A stretch of DNA of 64,000 nt from Rhipicephalus microplus (GCF_043290135.1 NC_134705.1:36893771-36957770); one strand, 5' to 3'. Counted from the first letter of the stretch, positions 32,567 through 43,680 are shown. The notes: generated by a model not told the origin, from the sequence alone. Numbers and translations: made by a program.

Positions 32567-33351
32567 CTCTCTTTTGCTCAGCAGTGAAGTGAGGACTTAA
32601 GGTAGCATTCAAAGCAGCAGTGGTGGCCTTGATATCGGTTCTAGCAGACAAAGGCGGTGATTCTGCGTGAAGAGGAACCAGCGAAGCAGCTCACAGCAGT
32701 GCCCTGGGGCAGCATCACTGGCGAAGAAGTTGGGTTCAAGGTGGTGACCAATGCCTTACTGTCGTTAAACCGCACAAGGCCGGGTGCGATGGTAAGCCCC
32801 GCAGGTTTCCAGCGAACTGATGAAGCAATGAACACGTCACCGTTAACTATAGTCTCCGAAGTGATCGTGAGAATTCGTTCATGTCCAGGCAAAATGAAAC
32901 AATCCGCGGCAGCAACGTAACGGAAGCTGTATGGATCGACATTAGACGAACTCTCAGTAGCTGACATATGAATTACTCGCTGACGACACGATATGAAAGC
33001 TGATGCCGAAGAAAGGAAGTCCCATCCTAAAATGACTGTGTGAGTGCACAAAGGAAGTACAAGAAGCTGAATGTGGTGAAGGATGCCATCTAAGAAAACG
33101 CGGACTGTACAAACACTTGAAGGCTGAATAGGAACTCCATCTGCGCAACGAAGGGAAGGGCCATCGTATGGCGTCCTAACTTTTTTAAGCGGGCACAAAC
33201 GGCTGCACGAATTACGGAAATTGATGCGCCTGTGTCTACTAGTGCCTCTGTCTGTATACCTTCAACATACACCAATAAACAGTTGATGGGCGGTCCGGAT
33301 GAGTTTGACGCAGTTCGAAAGATGCAGCTTTCCCTCCCGAAGCTGCACTGT
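32567..33351 (-). pseudogene. Gypsy element 2 protease region, frameshifted
   Basis: Retropepsin is split between two frames: the active site EALVDTGASISVIR is in the 33090-33770 frame, and the following half (VILGWDFLSSASAF, the conserved second motif) is in the 32641-33198 frame. The part after it is the spacer that precedes RT in these elements. A frameshift near 33150 separates the halves. Compare gypsy element 1, where protease and RT share one frame. Confidence 0.85.
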
Positions 33352-34674
33352 TTAGTTTTCCAGTTGGCGGTAAGGAATCGAAGTAGAAGGTCGAAGGGGA
33401 GAGGAGGAACGCCGTATCGGTGAAGGTGAGCGACGACGTGAGAAACGGGAACTGCCAACTGAGGCAAAGTTCTGCGGAGACGGCGACCGGCGTGTGCTGT
33501 TCTGATACAGTCGGCGGTAGGCTGGTCCAGTGGGGTAAAAATCGTCCCGGTCATAGTCATCGTAGCTTCGTCTTTCGTCTTGCTGACGGCGTCGGCAAAA
33601 CCTTGGAATATGACCACGGATGCCGCAATAAAAGCAAGTCGGTCGTGTAGTGCGCCAGGTGTTGTAAGGCTGGGAAGATGGTCGCGGTGCGAGCGAGTTG
33701 AGCGAACTATGCACATCGGGCGCTGGTAGCTGCATTGGGCTTTGCTGGGCTGCAGGTGTCCTAGCAGCAACCTGAGAATAAGTTGGCATGGCCACAGGAT
33801 ATGAACTCGGAACAGGTGTGACAGTCATCGAGGCCAGGCTTTGGTGGGGCGCAGGCGTCGTTGCAGCAACGTGAGCATAACTTGGAATGGGCACGGGATG
33901 TGAGCTCGAAACTGGTGTGCCTGTAATCAAGGCCAGTTGCTCTCTCACGACGTCGCGTAAACTAGTAGCAGGTGGCATCGTTCGAATATCAAGGCGGCGA
34001 GGCGAAGCCTGTGCTTGAAGTTCCTCACAATTGATAGAGCGAATCAATGCACGCAGCTCTGTTGTGTCATGACTCGAGCTGAGATCAGGCATATCAGGTT
34101 GCACCCGAGTGGTTTGAAGCTCCTCAAGGCGCTGACAGGTAGCTACAACAACGGCTATGGTCTGGGGATTCTGCACCACAAGAGCATTAAAAGCGACAGC
34201 CGCAATGCCTTTTAGCAGGTGGCGCACATGGTCGTTTTCCGCAATATGGTTGTCGATGCGGCAGCAAAGGGCGAGAACATCTTCAATGTAAGTAGTGTAA
34301 GACTCGCCGGGGCGTTCAACACGTGCACAAATCCTTTTCTTGGCAATATTCGAGCGCACTGATGGGTTGGCAAAAATCTGGCGGAGCTGGCGCGTAAAGG
34401 TGGGCCATGTCGAAAAATCTGTAGCGTGGTTTAAAAACCACGTTTTTGCGACGCCACTTAAGTAGAATGCAACAATGGTGAGTTTCGCAGGCTCATCCCA
34501 GTTGTTGATGGCACTCACGCGGCCATACTCCTCGAGCCAGTCTTTCACGTCCTCACCCGGAAGCCCTGCGATCAGCGGAGGATCCTTTTGGGGGCTGGTG
34601 ACCAGGTGAGAAGGGTTTCTTGGTGGTGGGAGCAGTGGCGCAGCTGGCGCGCTGGGCTGGTCGGCTAGCGGCAT
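33352..34674 (-). CDS. gag: Ty3/gypsy element 2 Gag polyprotein
   Basis: An intact 440-codon Gag, of the same architecture as the Gag at 7063-8400 but only distantly similar. The gag core lies at ~40-190 (GLPGEDVKDWLEEYGRVSA, FATWP-like helix, DHVRHLLKGIA). A long Pro/Ser/Ala-rich middle contains two imperfect repeats (VPIPSYAHVAA and VAMPTYSQVAA). The CCHC knuckle CFYCGIRGHIPRFC is near residue 350, then an Arg/Ser tail. The ATG at 34674 is ~110 bases from the primer-binding site. Gag is open while pol is decayed, so selection on Gag is not implied; one intact frame can survive by chance or by shorter age exposure. Confidence 0.9.
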   Translation of the reverse strand: MPLADQPSAPAAPLLPPPRNPSHLVTSPQKDPPLIAGLPGEDVKDWLEEYGRVSAINNWDEPAKLTIVAFYLSGVAKTWFLNHATDFSTWPTFTRQLRQIFANPSVRSNIAKKRICARVERPGESYTTYIEDVLALCCRIDNHIAENDHVRHLLKGIAAVAFNALVVQNPQTIAVVVATCQRLEELQTTRVQPDMPDLSSSHDTTELRALIRSINCEELQAQASPRRLDIRTMPPATSLRDVVREQLALITGTPVSSSHPVPIPSYAHVAATTPAPHQSLASMTVTPVPSSYPVAMPTYSQVAARTPAAQQSPMQLPAPDVHSSLNSLAPRPSSQPYNTWRTTRPTCFYCGIRGHIPRFCRRRQQDERRSYDDYDRDDFYPTGPAYRRLYQNSTRRSPSPQNFASVGSSRFSRRRSPSPIRRSSSPLRPSTSIPYRQLEN

Positions 34675-34780
34675 TACCGAATCTAGGTCGTTTAAACGGC
34701 GGCCTGAACGGAGCTGCAGGGATGTGTTTTAGAAGACGCTGGGGTTGTCCGAGAGCGCAAGAGGACGCGGGAATCGGGAA

Positions 34781-34793
34781 GCACTCTCCACCA
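34781..34793 (-). other. Primer-binding site of gypsy element 2
   Basis: The minus strand reads TGGTGGAGAGTGC two bases after the 5' LTR. It shares TGGTGGAG with the site of gypsy element 1. Confidence 0.6.
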
Positions 34794-34795
34794 CT

Positions 34796-34923
34796 TGTAA
34801 GATGGCGTCCAGTACCCTCAAGACTCTTCTTTATTGTCCCGAGTATGTGACCCACAACATAAACTGGAGTGGCGATGATGAGTATGTACAGATGAAAAGA
34901 TGGAACAAGTATTGATGCTCAAT
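34796..34923 (-). repeat. 5' LTR of gypsy element 2
   Basis: Matches 29484-29611. On the minus strand it carries AATAAA (34830-34835 region), a polyadenylation signal that reads GATAAA in the other LTR. The outer bases merge into (TA)n, as on the 3' side, so both ends of the element lie in TA repeats. LTRs of ~128 bp are short for the superfamily. Confidence 0.85.
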
Positions 34924-35010
34924 ATATATATATATATATATATAAGGTCCTTATATATATATATATAAGGACCTTATATATATATAACGACCTTATATAT
35001 ATATATATAT
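34921..35010. repeat. (TA)n with nested palindromic islands
   Basis: TA runs are separated by aaggtcctta, aaggacctta and aacgacctta islands, and the last run is followed by aaggtcgtagg. Each island is the reverse complement of a neighbour, so the stretch folds into several hairpins. The final island continues into the tRNA-like repeat. Confidence 0.8.
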
Positions 35011-35651
35011 AAGGTCGTAGGTTCGATTCCTGCTTACAGTTGGTAATTTTTTCATCCACTTTTCTTTCTTCTTATTTACATTCCATTAATGTTAATAACT
35101 TCCCCTGTACATTCCTTGGCATTACTGTCTGTTATATCTCATTATTATTGTGTTAAAAACACGGAAAACGAGCCCTTAGGTATACACTTCTTTCCCTTAT
35201 TTCATTGAACGAGGGTCTCGTACTGGCAGACTTGGTGTGTTTAGGTTGTATAAGAGGGACAATTAATCAGCTGCCCGCTTATAATAAGTTCACGTGCTAC
35301 GTGACGCCAAACATGCGCATAAGAGTGTTTTCACACTCGTTGTTTGGCCTATAGATGGCGCTGACTGTCGCTCCTACTTCTAAAAATTCACAGATAAACC
35401 CAAAAAAGTGGATGGAGGGAGTGCCGCTGTAATAGCTCAGTGGTTAGAGCATCGAACGCGTAATTCGAAGGTCGTAGGTTCGATTCCTGCTTACAGTTGG
35501 TAATTTTTTCATCCACTTTTCTTTCTTCTTATTTACATTCCATTAATGTTAATAACTTCCCCTGTACATTCCTTGGCATTACTGTCTGTTATATCTCATT
35601 ATTATTGTGTTAAAAACACGGAAAACGAGCCCTTAGGTATACACTTCTTTC

Positions 35652-35658
<7 letters not shown>
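35011..35658 (+). repeat. Tandem repeat, 457-bp unit, ~1.4 copies
   Basis: Bases 35011-35201 and 35468-35658 are identical by eye over 191 bp. The first begins inside a tRNA-like sequence at aaggtcgtaggttcg, the second is preceded by the complete tRNA-like head. Period 457 bp. Both outer edges are (TA)n tracts, suggesting slippage or unequal exchange between TA runs. Confidence 0.8.
35426..35498 (+). tRNA. tRNA-like cloverleaf, Thr(CGT)-like anticodon, probably SINE head
   Basis: A 73-base cloverleaf can be drawn: acceptor GCTGTAA with TTACAGT (one G-T pair), D arm GCTC/GAGC, anticodon stem TCGAA/TTCGA (5 perfect pairs), T arm GTAGG/CCTGC with loop TTCGATT. A box TAGCTCAGTGG and B box GGTTCGATTCC are both intact. 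The anticodon loop CGCGTAA would place CGT at 34-36, but position 33 is G where tRNAs have T. No CCA-type context or close T-run terminator is seen, and the 3' part is repeated elsewhere, so I favour a tRNA-derived repeat over a working gene. Confidence 0.5.

Positions 35659-35737
<79 letters not shown>
35655..35737. repeat. (TA)n microsatellite
   Basis: About 41 TA units; encodes the Tyr-Ile repeat frame seen here, which is not a protein. Confidence 0.95.
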
Positions 35738-35739
<2 letters not shown>

Positions 35740-35779
35740 TTCGTTTAGACCCACCATTACCTCTGTCTCAAATCGCATC

Positions 35780-35990
35780 TGATAGCCTGCATCGATGCCT
35801 GCTCAGATATACTCCCTTTTAATTTTTTTACTTTTATTCCTATATAAATTTTTTCCAGTCCAAACTTATTTGTGTTTGAAAAACCATAAGCCTTTTAGTT
35901 AAGATCCTGCCGCCCGGTTTTTGGCCGATCCTCCTTTGTGGGTGTGCGCCAGAATATCAAGGATCAACATCATCATCATCAGCAGCAGCA
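35780..35990 (+). repeat. LINE-like 3' tail with (CAT)n end
   Basis: The segment ctgccgcccggtttttggcc...gtgtgcgccagaatatcaagg followed by (ATC)n and (AGC)n resembles 3' ends of tick and vertebrate LINEs that finish in trinucleotide repeats. There is no coding part. Assignment is from memory of such tails. Confidence 0.4.
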
Positions 35991-37458
35991 GCTACAGAGC
36001 ATTCTGTTTTAGCTTGGAAGACTTTACACGGGATAGCACTAGCTGTTTTGAGGTGAGAGGTACGTTCACTGTTTGCACGTGACAGCCGATATAGAAGGTA
36101 GCACGCATTTCATGTCCTGCGTTGTCAGCGTTTCTCGGCATCTCGCGATTTCCCGACACCCAGCAATAATTGGGTAAAATAGCTTCATTTTTGTCTAACC
36201 AACAGTCCCCTTGAATGAACCTGAGCTTTAAATTTAGCAACTGACGAGGATCAAGAAATAGTTCATACAGCTTTTAATTGGTTCCCATGATGTGTTTTGC
36301 GTGTCTTTACCACTATGGCGCCTTACCAGTTTTAAAGTACGGTGACTCATGTGATGTAGTATCGCAGTCTTTTTTTTTTACTCTGCCGTGTACTTTACTC
36401 ATGCTGTGTTTTTCTTGTCCTTCTTCATTGTTTTCTCTACTAAGATGAAAGTCTTAGATCCCTCATCAAATGTGAAAATAATTGGTTACGTCTCACGTCC
36501 GCTGCATCAACACAAGATGAAAAAAAATGGCCCTGAATATGCGTGCTTCTCTGCAAATGTCCTCGACAGACGATAGTGTTCTGTTGGCCATGCTACATGA
36601 GGGCTGGTTTCATCCGCGGTCAACCGTGAAGCCTGCGACAGTGGCTCCTATAGGCTGAGTCCGTCCCATCTGGCCGGCATCGATAAAGTGGAGGCGCTTT
36701 ATGAGATATGAACGCCGTCTAGCAGTGCCATCTGGAAACATGAGCTTGTGCAGAACCTTGGGTCACAGCCATGTGGTTGCTTCATATCGTCGGCAGAGCA
36801 CTTTCTCGCGCAAAGCATTGCATGTGCAGCGTAGTGTAAGAAAGGCCTACTTTTTCTTGCATAGCGTCGCATTTTAGGCAGCGGAAGAAACACAAAGGCC
36901 TCTAAAATTTTGTGTATATATAATATCTAGTAAACGAACACACCACCTAGTACTTGCGTATTGATGTTGCACCTTAGATAGGAGCAATATTTGTTTCCTG
37001 ATCGAAAATATTCGCACGTATGAACGCAGCCATTAGTTTAATGTGGCGGGGCGTCCTACGAAAAACGGTTGTATTTAGAATTATGGTCTCGTGCCCACGG
37101 CGGAATAATTACCTTATCACGCTTCGACAGTTTGTGCCAATTTTGATGCAGAGCATTTCTTAGTGGCAAGACGTCACGCGTCGTAGGTTGACAGCGATGT
37201 CCACAGCCCCACTGCGCATGCTCGCACTTCGCTTAAGGGGCCGCATATGCGCTTGCATCTCGTCGCAACTGTTTGCTCCCGTTCCCCCTCCCTCGCCTCG
37301 CAAGGCCTGCTAGTAAAAACGAGTGCTCGAGCTGCGAAACCGTTCACTGGCCACCCCGTCTATGTAGGCACTGTTTCACACATCAGTGTTCCCACCACTC
37401 GTTGAAGGCAATGCTTCTCCTTCACGCAATCAATTATAATATAAAAGAAGAAAATCAA
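35991..37458. other. Unassigned DNA, no gene seen
   Basis: Short overlapping frames only. No clear repeats found by eye. Confidence 0.45.
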
Positions 37459-37462
37459 TTAA

Positions 37463-38856
37463 AGGAGCACTGACATCAAAATTCAAGATCGAGATGTGCC
37501 CATCATTCGATCGCTTGGTATGCATTGGTATTCTTGGCCAAATTTGAACGGCATCCGTCGCGTAGAAGTTATTTTAATTCGATGTCAAACAGCGTAGAAA
37601 AGCAAAAAAAAAAACGAAAATGGACTGCCCTGCGACATCGACACTAGTGCTACGTGTTTGGTGTGATACATTCCACAAATACCATCCTGAATGACGATCC
37701 CCTATTAGCAATGACGTGTACAATCCGAGCCTTCTTATCGTTGCGCCGACTGGCGTTGAAGTGCAGAAACGCACTCGCTTGTCACGTCTGATCTTCGTCG
37801 CACCAGTTTGAAGAACTTGAATAAGTTATCAAGATGAAATCCACTTTTAAAAAAACGCCGAAAACAAACATGAATAAATGTTTGCTTGTTGGTCAGCATG
37901 TAGGGGAATCGTTGCGAGTTGCAGGTGAGTTGAAGTTGTCTAAGTCGAAGCACAGAAAAAGCGCAATGAGGGTGTCTCTTCATATCACGTATGTGTTACA
38001 CATCAACATGACCTCAAGCTATCAAAAGTGGAACAGCGTATATTCAGATATTATCACTAAAAAGTAGCACGCAGGTATTGTTGTATTTTAGTTATTCTGC
38101 AGACTTCGCGTCCACGTAAAAGTGGTAATACTTTGTTAACCGCGAGAGGCTGGATAGGTAGGGCCATCTGGAGGCGCAAAAAGGAACCTGGCAGGCAGGA
38201 AACGTATTCTAATTCTCAGCTGATGTTCATTCGCGATAGCTATATTGCATTCCCTACTCTGCGTATACCTGAATGCTTTGCATGCCAAAACACGCCAGTA
38301 TAGCTAACGGAGACACACGAGCGAACACGGTTGAAGCGTGCATCCTCGGGCACCTCTGTAGTGCTGCTTGGAACGGCGTCCGTTTCGGAATCACTGTTCT
38401 GCAAAAGTTCGATCGAAGCAAAGATCACTCGCGACATCGCAAATCACGGAAATTTTAAGCTCCAGACTGTCGTATTGAACTCGAGTCGACACTTTGTAGG
38501 GCGACGATAGCAATGCAGGTGACAAGGCATGACTGAATGTGTCCGCTTAGCAGACGAAATGTTTGTGGAGCAGCTGAGCTTGACGGCACTCTTTTCTGGG
38601 AAGTGGTCAGCTGTGACGTGATCTGGAGGTGACCTCGAGGTATAGGGCCACTGCTGGTGCTCCCAGCGCTAAAATGGTGGGATTGCCGGAAGTTTTGAAT
38701 AGTGCTAGATACCAGTGATATAAATCAATAAAAGTGATAGTTATTTATCCCTGAGTTACTTTTTTACGTTTAAGGTCGCGAATCGCTGCTATGGGGTCTG
38801 TAGGTACTCGCTGACACAAATATCTTGGTATGAGTAAATTTGATGTCAGTGCTCCT
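37463..38856. mobile_element. Non-autonomous DNA transposon with TTAA target sites
   Basis: The left end reads TTAA-AGGAGCACTGACATCAAA and the right end is its reverse complement ending AGTGCTCCT-TTAA, giving an 18-19-bp perfect terminal inverted repeat bracketed by TTAA (37459-37462 and 38857-38860). The 1394-bp interior has only short frames, so no transposase is encoded. TTAA target duplication occurs in piggyBac and Kolobok. The TTAAAGGRR start is what I recall for Kolobok/T2-type MITEs, so that superfamily is the better guess. TIRs are intact, so the copy may be fairly young or cross-mobilisable. Confidence 0.75.
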
Positions 38857-38860
38857 TTAA

Positions 38861-41334
38861 GTATTCTTAAGCCATACCCAATCACCAGAAATTCACGCTA
38901 TACCTCCCCCCCCCCCCTGCCTGCGACACATTTACTCGAGTTCTTGCTGTGGGAAAGATGAGGCGGCATTTTAAAAAAATATTTTGCGATACTTGTTACG
39001 GACACTGATGGTGGCAGCACACAACTACGGTGCCGCACGTTAGCCGTGTTCTGATTTCATAATAGCTTTCGCTGTAAAAGAAACAGTGAGGTGTAACTTC
39101 AAACTTTCACGCGAGTGTAAGATACCCGCTTTTAATTTATAATACATGAGTCTGAGAAGTTCACCGTCGAACACTACTAGTCATAAGATGATGGCAGTAG
39201 AAATGGTATGGTACGCATAATAGAAATGACACATATTGGCTTGTAGATGAGCACGTAGATAAAATAACATCGGTGAATACATTCCACTGGTGTTGAAAGA
39301 AAAGAAAATGAATGTGCAATAAAATATTGCGCACGTTTATTGCATACTATATTTGGTTTGAATGTACATAAAAAACGAAATTTCATTAGCGACTTTATTC
39401 ACTAAGGTTCGTATTCTAATAAACGCATGAGTGTTAATAATAGTGCAACTATAAAAGACATATCAATCAAGCATGAGGTATCCACATGTTTTCAAATGTT
39501 TTCTTCTTTTCATCCCCCAGCCTTTGCATACCATGATCCCTTTTCGCCAGCGCAGGATAGCGAACGAATGCGCCTCTGCTTGACCTCACTGCCTTTTCTT
39601 TCTTCCCTTCTCCTCCCTACAGACGACCCACTTACTTAAACTTCAGCTCAGCCTAAATTCGAATTTAGACGTAGACATACCGTGCCCTTGAGTTTTCTGA
39701 AGAATTCGCGATTTCAATAATTAGTGTCTGGTGATATGCCATCGTGATACTTTTTGCGACTTCGGCACTTCGCCATTGCTGCTGGTTAAATTGTGCCATC
39801 TCCGTCACCCAAATGACTAAGATTTTCTTCAAGATAATCCCACCTAATTCTGATTTTACGAGTAAAAATGCAAGGAAAGAAACATACCAAGAAACTGAAT
39901 ACAGTATCAAGTGTCGCCGCTGCAGTTGCCGTGCAGGAATTTGAGGCGGCCTGTTGTATTTAGCAACGTATAGACAACGTTGCTCTCTGGTAAGCACACA
40001 TACGCACCTCTGTGTGTGGTTGAAGGTGGAACTAATTTCACATCTATTGGTCCATCACTAGGGATCACTGCGAGCACCCGGTCAGCGACCTATTTCAGCC
40101 GCGGAACAACGCAGAGCAAAAAAACACACAACGAAAAGGACGAGCGGAATTCCAAGCTAACACTTAGTTGAAAATGCCTGCCGTTGTTGTCTTTGTGTGT
40201 TTTTTTCTCTTCTGTGTATGTGTTATTTCGCGGCTGAAAAACTTCGGTAGGCAAGTACCAAGTAAGCCAACAAACAGTCTCTTTAAAAAAAGTGCCCTGC
40301 ATTTTAGTAGCCATAAAACCAGTATTGCCAGGAGAGAATTTTTGCAAACGCTGTAAGCCTGTTTGGCGCTAATTTTTTGGTGGCAGTGAACATTACATTG
40401 GACGAGTTGGCGTGGCTGACATGTGCCTCTGCACGCTAATTATTAGCCATGCATAAAACTACCGCCACATTTGATCGAACTAACACACCGCTCACTTGAG
40501 CTTGCGTATACAATAGATGCATGCTGTCCGCTCTCTTCTCTTCCTCCTCGCATCCTGTTGGCTACTGCGTCAGCGATTTTGAAAAACCTAAACAACAGCA
40601 ATAATTAGTGGGATTAAGACCTACCAACAAGATATAAGCTACTTTGCGATAATTAAACGATCAGGTTTCAAGCAAGTCTCTAAAATGAAGCAAGCATCGC
40701 GTCTGTAACCCGCATTTGCTAGCCGGGCGTGTGTTGCGCTTGAGTTAGTACTCAACAGTGCGTAGGCTAGATTCGCAGTGCGTTGCACCAGAAACCATCA
40801 TGTTACTCTTAGTTACTCCTCTATGTCCATCGGCAGCTGACATGAATAAATACTCTATGAGTGAGACACTTAGATTATGCACACCAAATCAATCGTGACC
40901 AACCCACAATGTCACTGGAGATGCACAATTAAGCGTCACCAACATACAAGACTGTCCAAAATGGCATTGCGTCTCGAGGTTTCTCTGTGGATAGTTTTGT
41001 AAACAGTGTTACGTTCACTATTACTATACAGTACTTAAGGCTTACCTTGAACAACAGCATTCATTTTCTCTTTGGAATCTGTGCCAAAAATGGAGACAAA
41101 TGATTTATTTATGTTCAACGCCCAAAAGTGTATACACTTTTTAATGTAACCACTAAATTCATCACTCTGTAGCCTATCTGATAAGAAGATAAAGTAGAAG
41201 CAAACAATGGCGTTCTGTACTGTTCTCAGGATGCCGCAGCTAACACGCTGTACAGTCGTCTGACTGACGCTGGTATGAAATTTGGTACAGGTCTGGTATG
41301 CTTGTTTATTTCGGTTTAGTAGTACTCTATATCA
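38861..41334. other. Unassigned DNA with one foldback
   Basis: No gene recognised. The end of the block at 38990-39081 (ctttcgctgtaaaag) resembles a terminal motif common in tick repeats, from memory. An imperfect inverted repeat lies at 40092-40239 (separate entry). Confidence 0.4.
40092..40239. repeat. Imperfect inverted repeat
   Basis: Arm 40092-40140 (tttcagccgcggaac...aaaaaaacacacaacg) pairs with about 40184-40239 (gtctttgtgtgttttttt...cgcggctgaaa). The outermost 11 bases are perfect; the rest has mismatches and indels. The centre is ~45 bases. Could be part of a Penelope-type repeat pair or a foldback. Confidence 0.6.
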
Positions 41335-42757
41335 CCATTACCTGCTAAAGGATGGCGGACAAATTGTGTTAGAAAAACTAGCCACACTGATTGTGAGGTG
41401 TCTCCTGAGAGGCAGAGTACCAAACTCTTGGAAGAATGCGAACATCATTCTAATACAAGAAGAAAGAAGATGAGAGGGACTTGAAGAATTACAGGCCGAT
41501 CAGCTTCCTCTCCGTAGTACACAAGCTATTTATAAAGATAATTGCTAACAGAATTAAGACTACATTCGAATTCAATCATCCAAACGAACAAGCAGAAAAT
41601 CTAACAGGCTACTGAACAATCGACCACATTTATACTATCAATCAGGTAATGGAGAAATGCTCAGAATATAGACAACCACTATACATAGCCGTTAGAGATT
41701 ACGAGGAGGCGTTTGATTCGGTAGAAATATCAGCAGTCTTACAGACACTGCGGAGTCAAGGCGTCGACGAAGCATATGTAAACATTTTGGAAAAAATCTA
41801 CAGGGGATCAACTGCTACCGTAGTGCTTCATAAAGAAAGCAACAGATAACAATTAAGAAGGTTGTAAGGCAGGGGGATGCAATCTTTCCAATGCTATTTT
41901 CTGCGTGCTTACAGGAAGTTTTCAGAGGCTTAGAATGGAAACAGTTCAAAAAAAGAGTAAACAGGGAGTACCTTAGTAACTTGCGCTTCGCCGATAACAA
42001 TGCAATGCTGAGTAACTCAGGGGACGAATTGCAACACATGATTATGGAGTTAGACAAGGACAGCAGAAAGGTGGGTCTTAAAATTATTTTCTGCTGAAAA
42101 CAAAAGTAATGTACAACCTAAAAAGAGCAGCGCTTCGAAATGGGTAATAGTACACTTGAAGTTGTAGAAGTCTATGTCCACTTAAACAGGTAGTAACCGC
42201 GGAGCCGAACCACGAGATTGAAGTAACTAGAAGAATAAAAATAGGGTTGAGCACATTTAGCAGACACTCTCAAAAATGACAGGTAGATTGCCACTATCCC
42301 TCAAGATGAAAGTATATAATCGCTGCATCTTGCCGGTACTTAGCTACAGAGCAAAAACCTGATGACTTACAAAGAGGGTTCAGCTTAAATTAAGGACGAC
42401 GCAGCGAGCAATGAAAAGGAAAATGGTATGAGTAGCCTTAAGAGACAAGAGAGAGCAGAGTGGATTAGAGAACAAACCAGTGTTAACGATATTATAGTTG
42501 AAGTCAAGAAGGGTAAATGGACTAGGGCCGACAATGTAGCACGTAGACGGGATAACCACTGGTCATTAGGAGAGCTAACTGGATTCCTAGAGAAGGCAAG
42601 TGGGTTAGATGGAGACAGAAGGTTAGGTGGGCAGAATAGGTCAAGAAGTTTGCGGGTATAAATTGGCAGCAGCACGCACAAGACCTTGTTGACTGGCAGA
42701 ACATGGGAGAGACCTTTGTCCTTCAGTGGACGTAGTCAGCCTGATGATGATGATGAT
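41335..42757 (+). pseudogene. RTE-clade LINE, 5'-truncated, broken
   Basis: Segments in shifting frames give RTE order: LKDGGQIVLEKLATLIVRC and RVPNSWKNANIILI (~41340-41460), RPISF-type motif 1 (~41490), TIDHIYTINQVMEKC, YIAVRDYEEAFDSVE (the first catalytic Asp region), RQGDAI-type block (~41870), and LRFADNNAMLSNSGDEL, where the catalytic F-A-D-D has Asn as its last residue. GLKI follows. The C-terminal part contains WIREQT and RRRDNHWS. The element ends after TGGCAGAACATGG with GATGATGATG repeats at 42743-42757. Stops, frameshifts and the catalytic Asn make it dead. Copies of the same family lie at 13905 (antisense) and 11372 (tail only). Confidence 0.82.
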
Positions 42758-42825
42758 TATGATGATACAATAACACAATATTGCCGCATGATTTTATTTT
42801 ATTGTTTTTGTAGGTTCTGGTGACA

Positions 42826-43060
42826 CCCAATTTTAGGTGGGCGACCTCAATCATGAGTCGACTCTCTCGGACTCAATCAAACTCAGCTCGAGCCATGAGT
42901 TTGAGGCTGAGTGAGTTCGGGTGAGTAATATTTTAGTGAGTCCGAGTTCATTGGAAAAAGTTTCGTCAGTGTGAGTGCGAATAAGTTCTGCTCAGTAAAA
43001 CTTTGGAGAGTCTGAGTGCGAGTGAGTAAAAGAGCGAAATATATGTTTTGAGTGAGTCTA
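42826..43060. repeat. GAGT-rich dispersed repeat, copy 1
   Basis: Opens with caattttaggtgggcgacctc, then many copies of tgagt/actca, including gagttcgggtgagtaatattttagtgag and gtgtgagtgcgaataag. It matches 43436-43680 in order and orientation. The inner periodicity is a loose 6-12 bases. Confidence 0.75.
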
Positions 43061-43435
43061 AGCAACATGCAACTTATTTTGCTAATATAAGGTCCTATAT
43101 AGTCATCTTCATCATTACTACTAAAATTGGCTGGATGCAATTTAAACTTACGTCTGCCCATAGGTGCTCCAAAACAGTTCCGTTCATAGTTAGGTATATA
43201 TTTATTACTAATGAGCGTCGATTACGTAGGGGAGTGCCTTGATCTTCTCGAACCAACTATTCCAGAGAATATCTTGATTATTATATCTTATGCTTCCATA
43301 TCATCTAAGAAAAATGACCTGACTAGTTTGGAAGCACCCATTACTCATATTCGAAGATGCCACGTCAAACGCCACCAAGAAGAGCACCGAATGTCTGACA
43401 CATATTGGTGTTAAAGAACCTAGACACCATGATCG

Positions 43436-43680
43436 ATGAAGCTAATTTTAGGTTGACGAACTCATGCATCAACTCACTTTTACTTACTCAGACTCCAATC
43501 GAGTCGTGAGTCTAAATGAGTCTTGGTGAGTAATGTTTTGGCGAGTTTGAGACCGAGTATGTCTAGCGCGAGAAAACTTTCGTGAGTGTGAATGCGAATG
43601 AGTCCTGCTCGAAAAAATTTTTAGTCTGAGTCCAAGTGATTTCAAACCTCAAAACATATTTTATGATTGATTATGAGTGA
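43436..43680. repeat. GAGT-rich dispersed repeat, copy 2
   Basis: Opens with taattttaggttgacgaactc and repeats the landmarks of copy 1 (gtgagtaatgttttggcgag, gtgtgaatgcgaatgagtcctgctc). About 25% diverged. The two copies lie 600 bp apart, with unrelated sequence between them. Confidence 0.75.

Noticed and set aside
35426..35498. Functional tRNA-Thr gene
   Set aside because: The cloverleaf is good, but position 33 is G, and the sequence is part of a repeated unit next to TA tracts, so it is reported as tRNA-like only.
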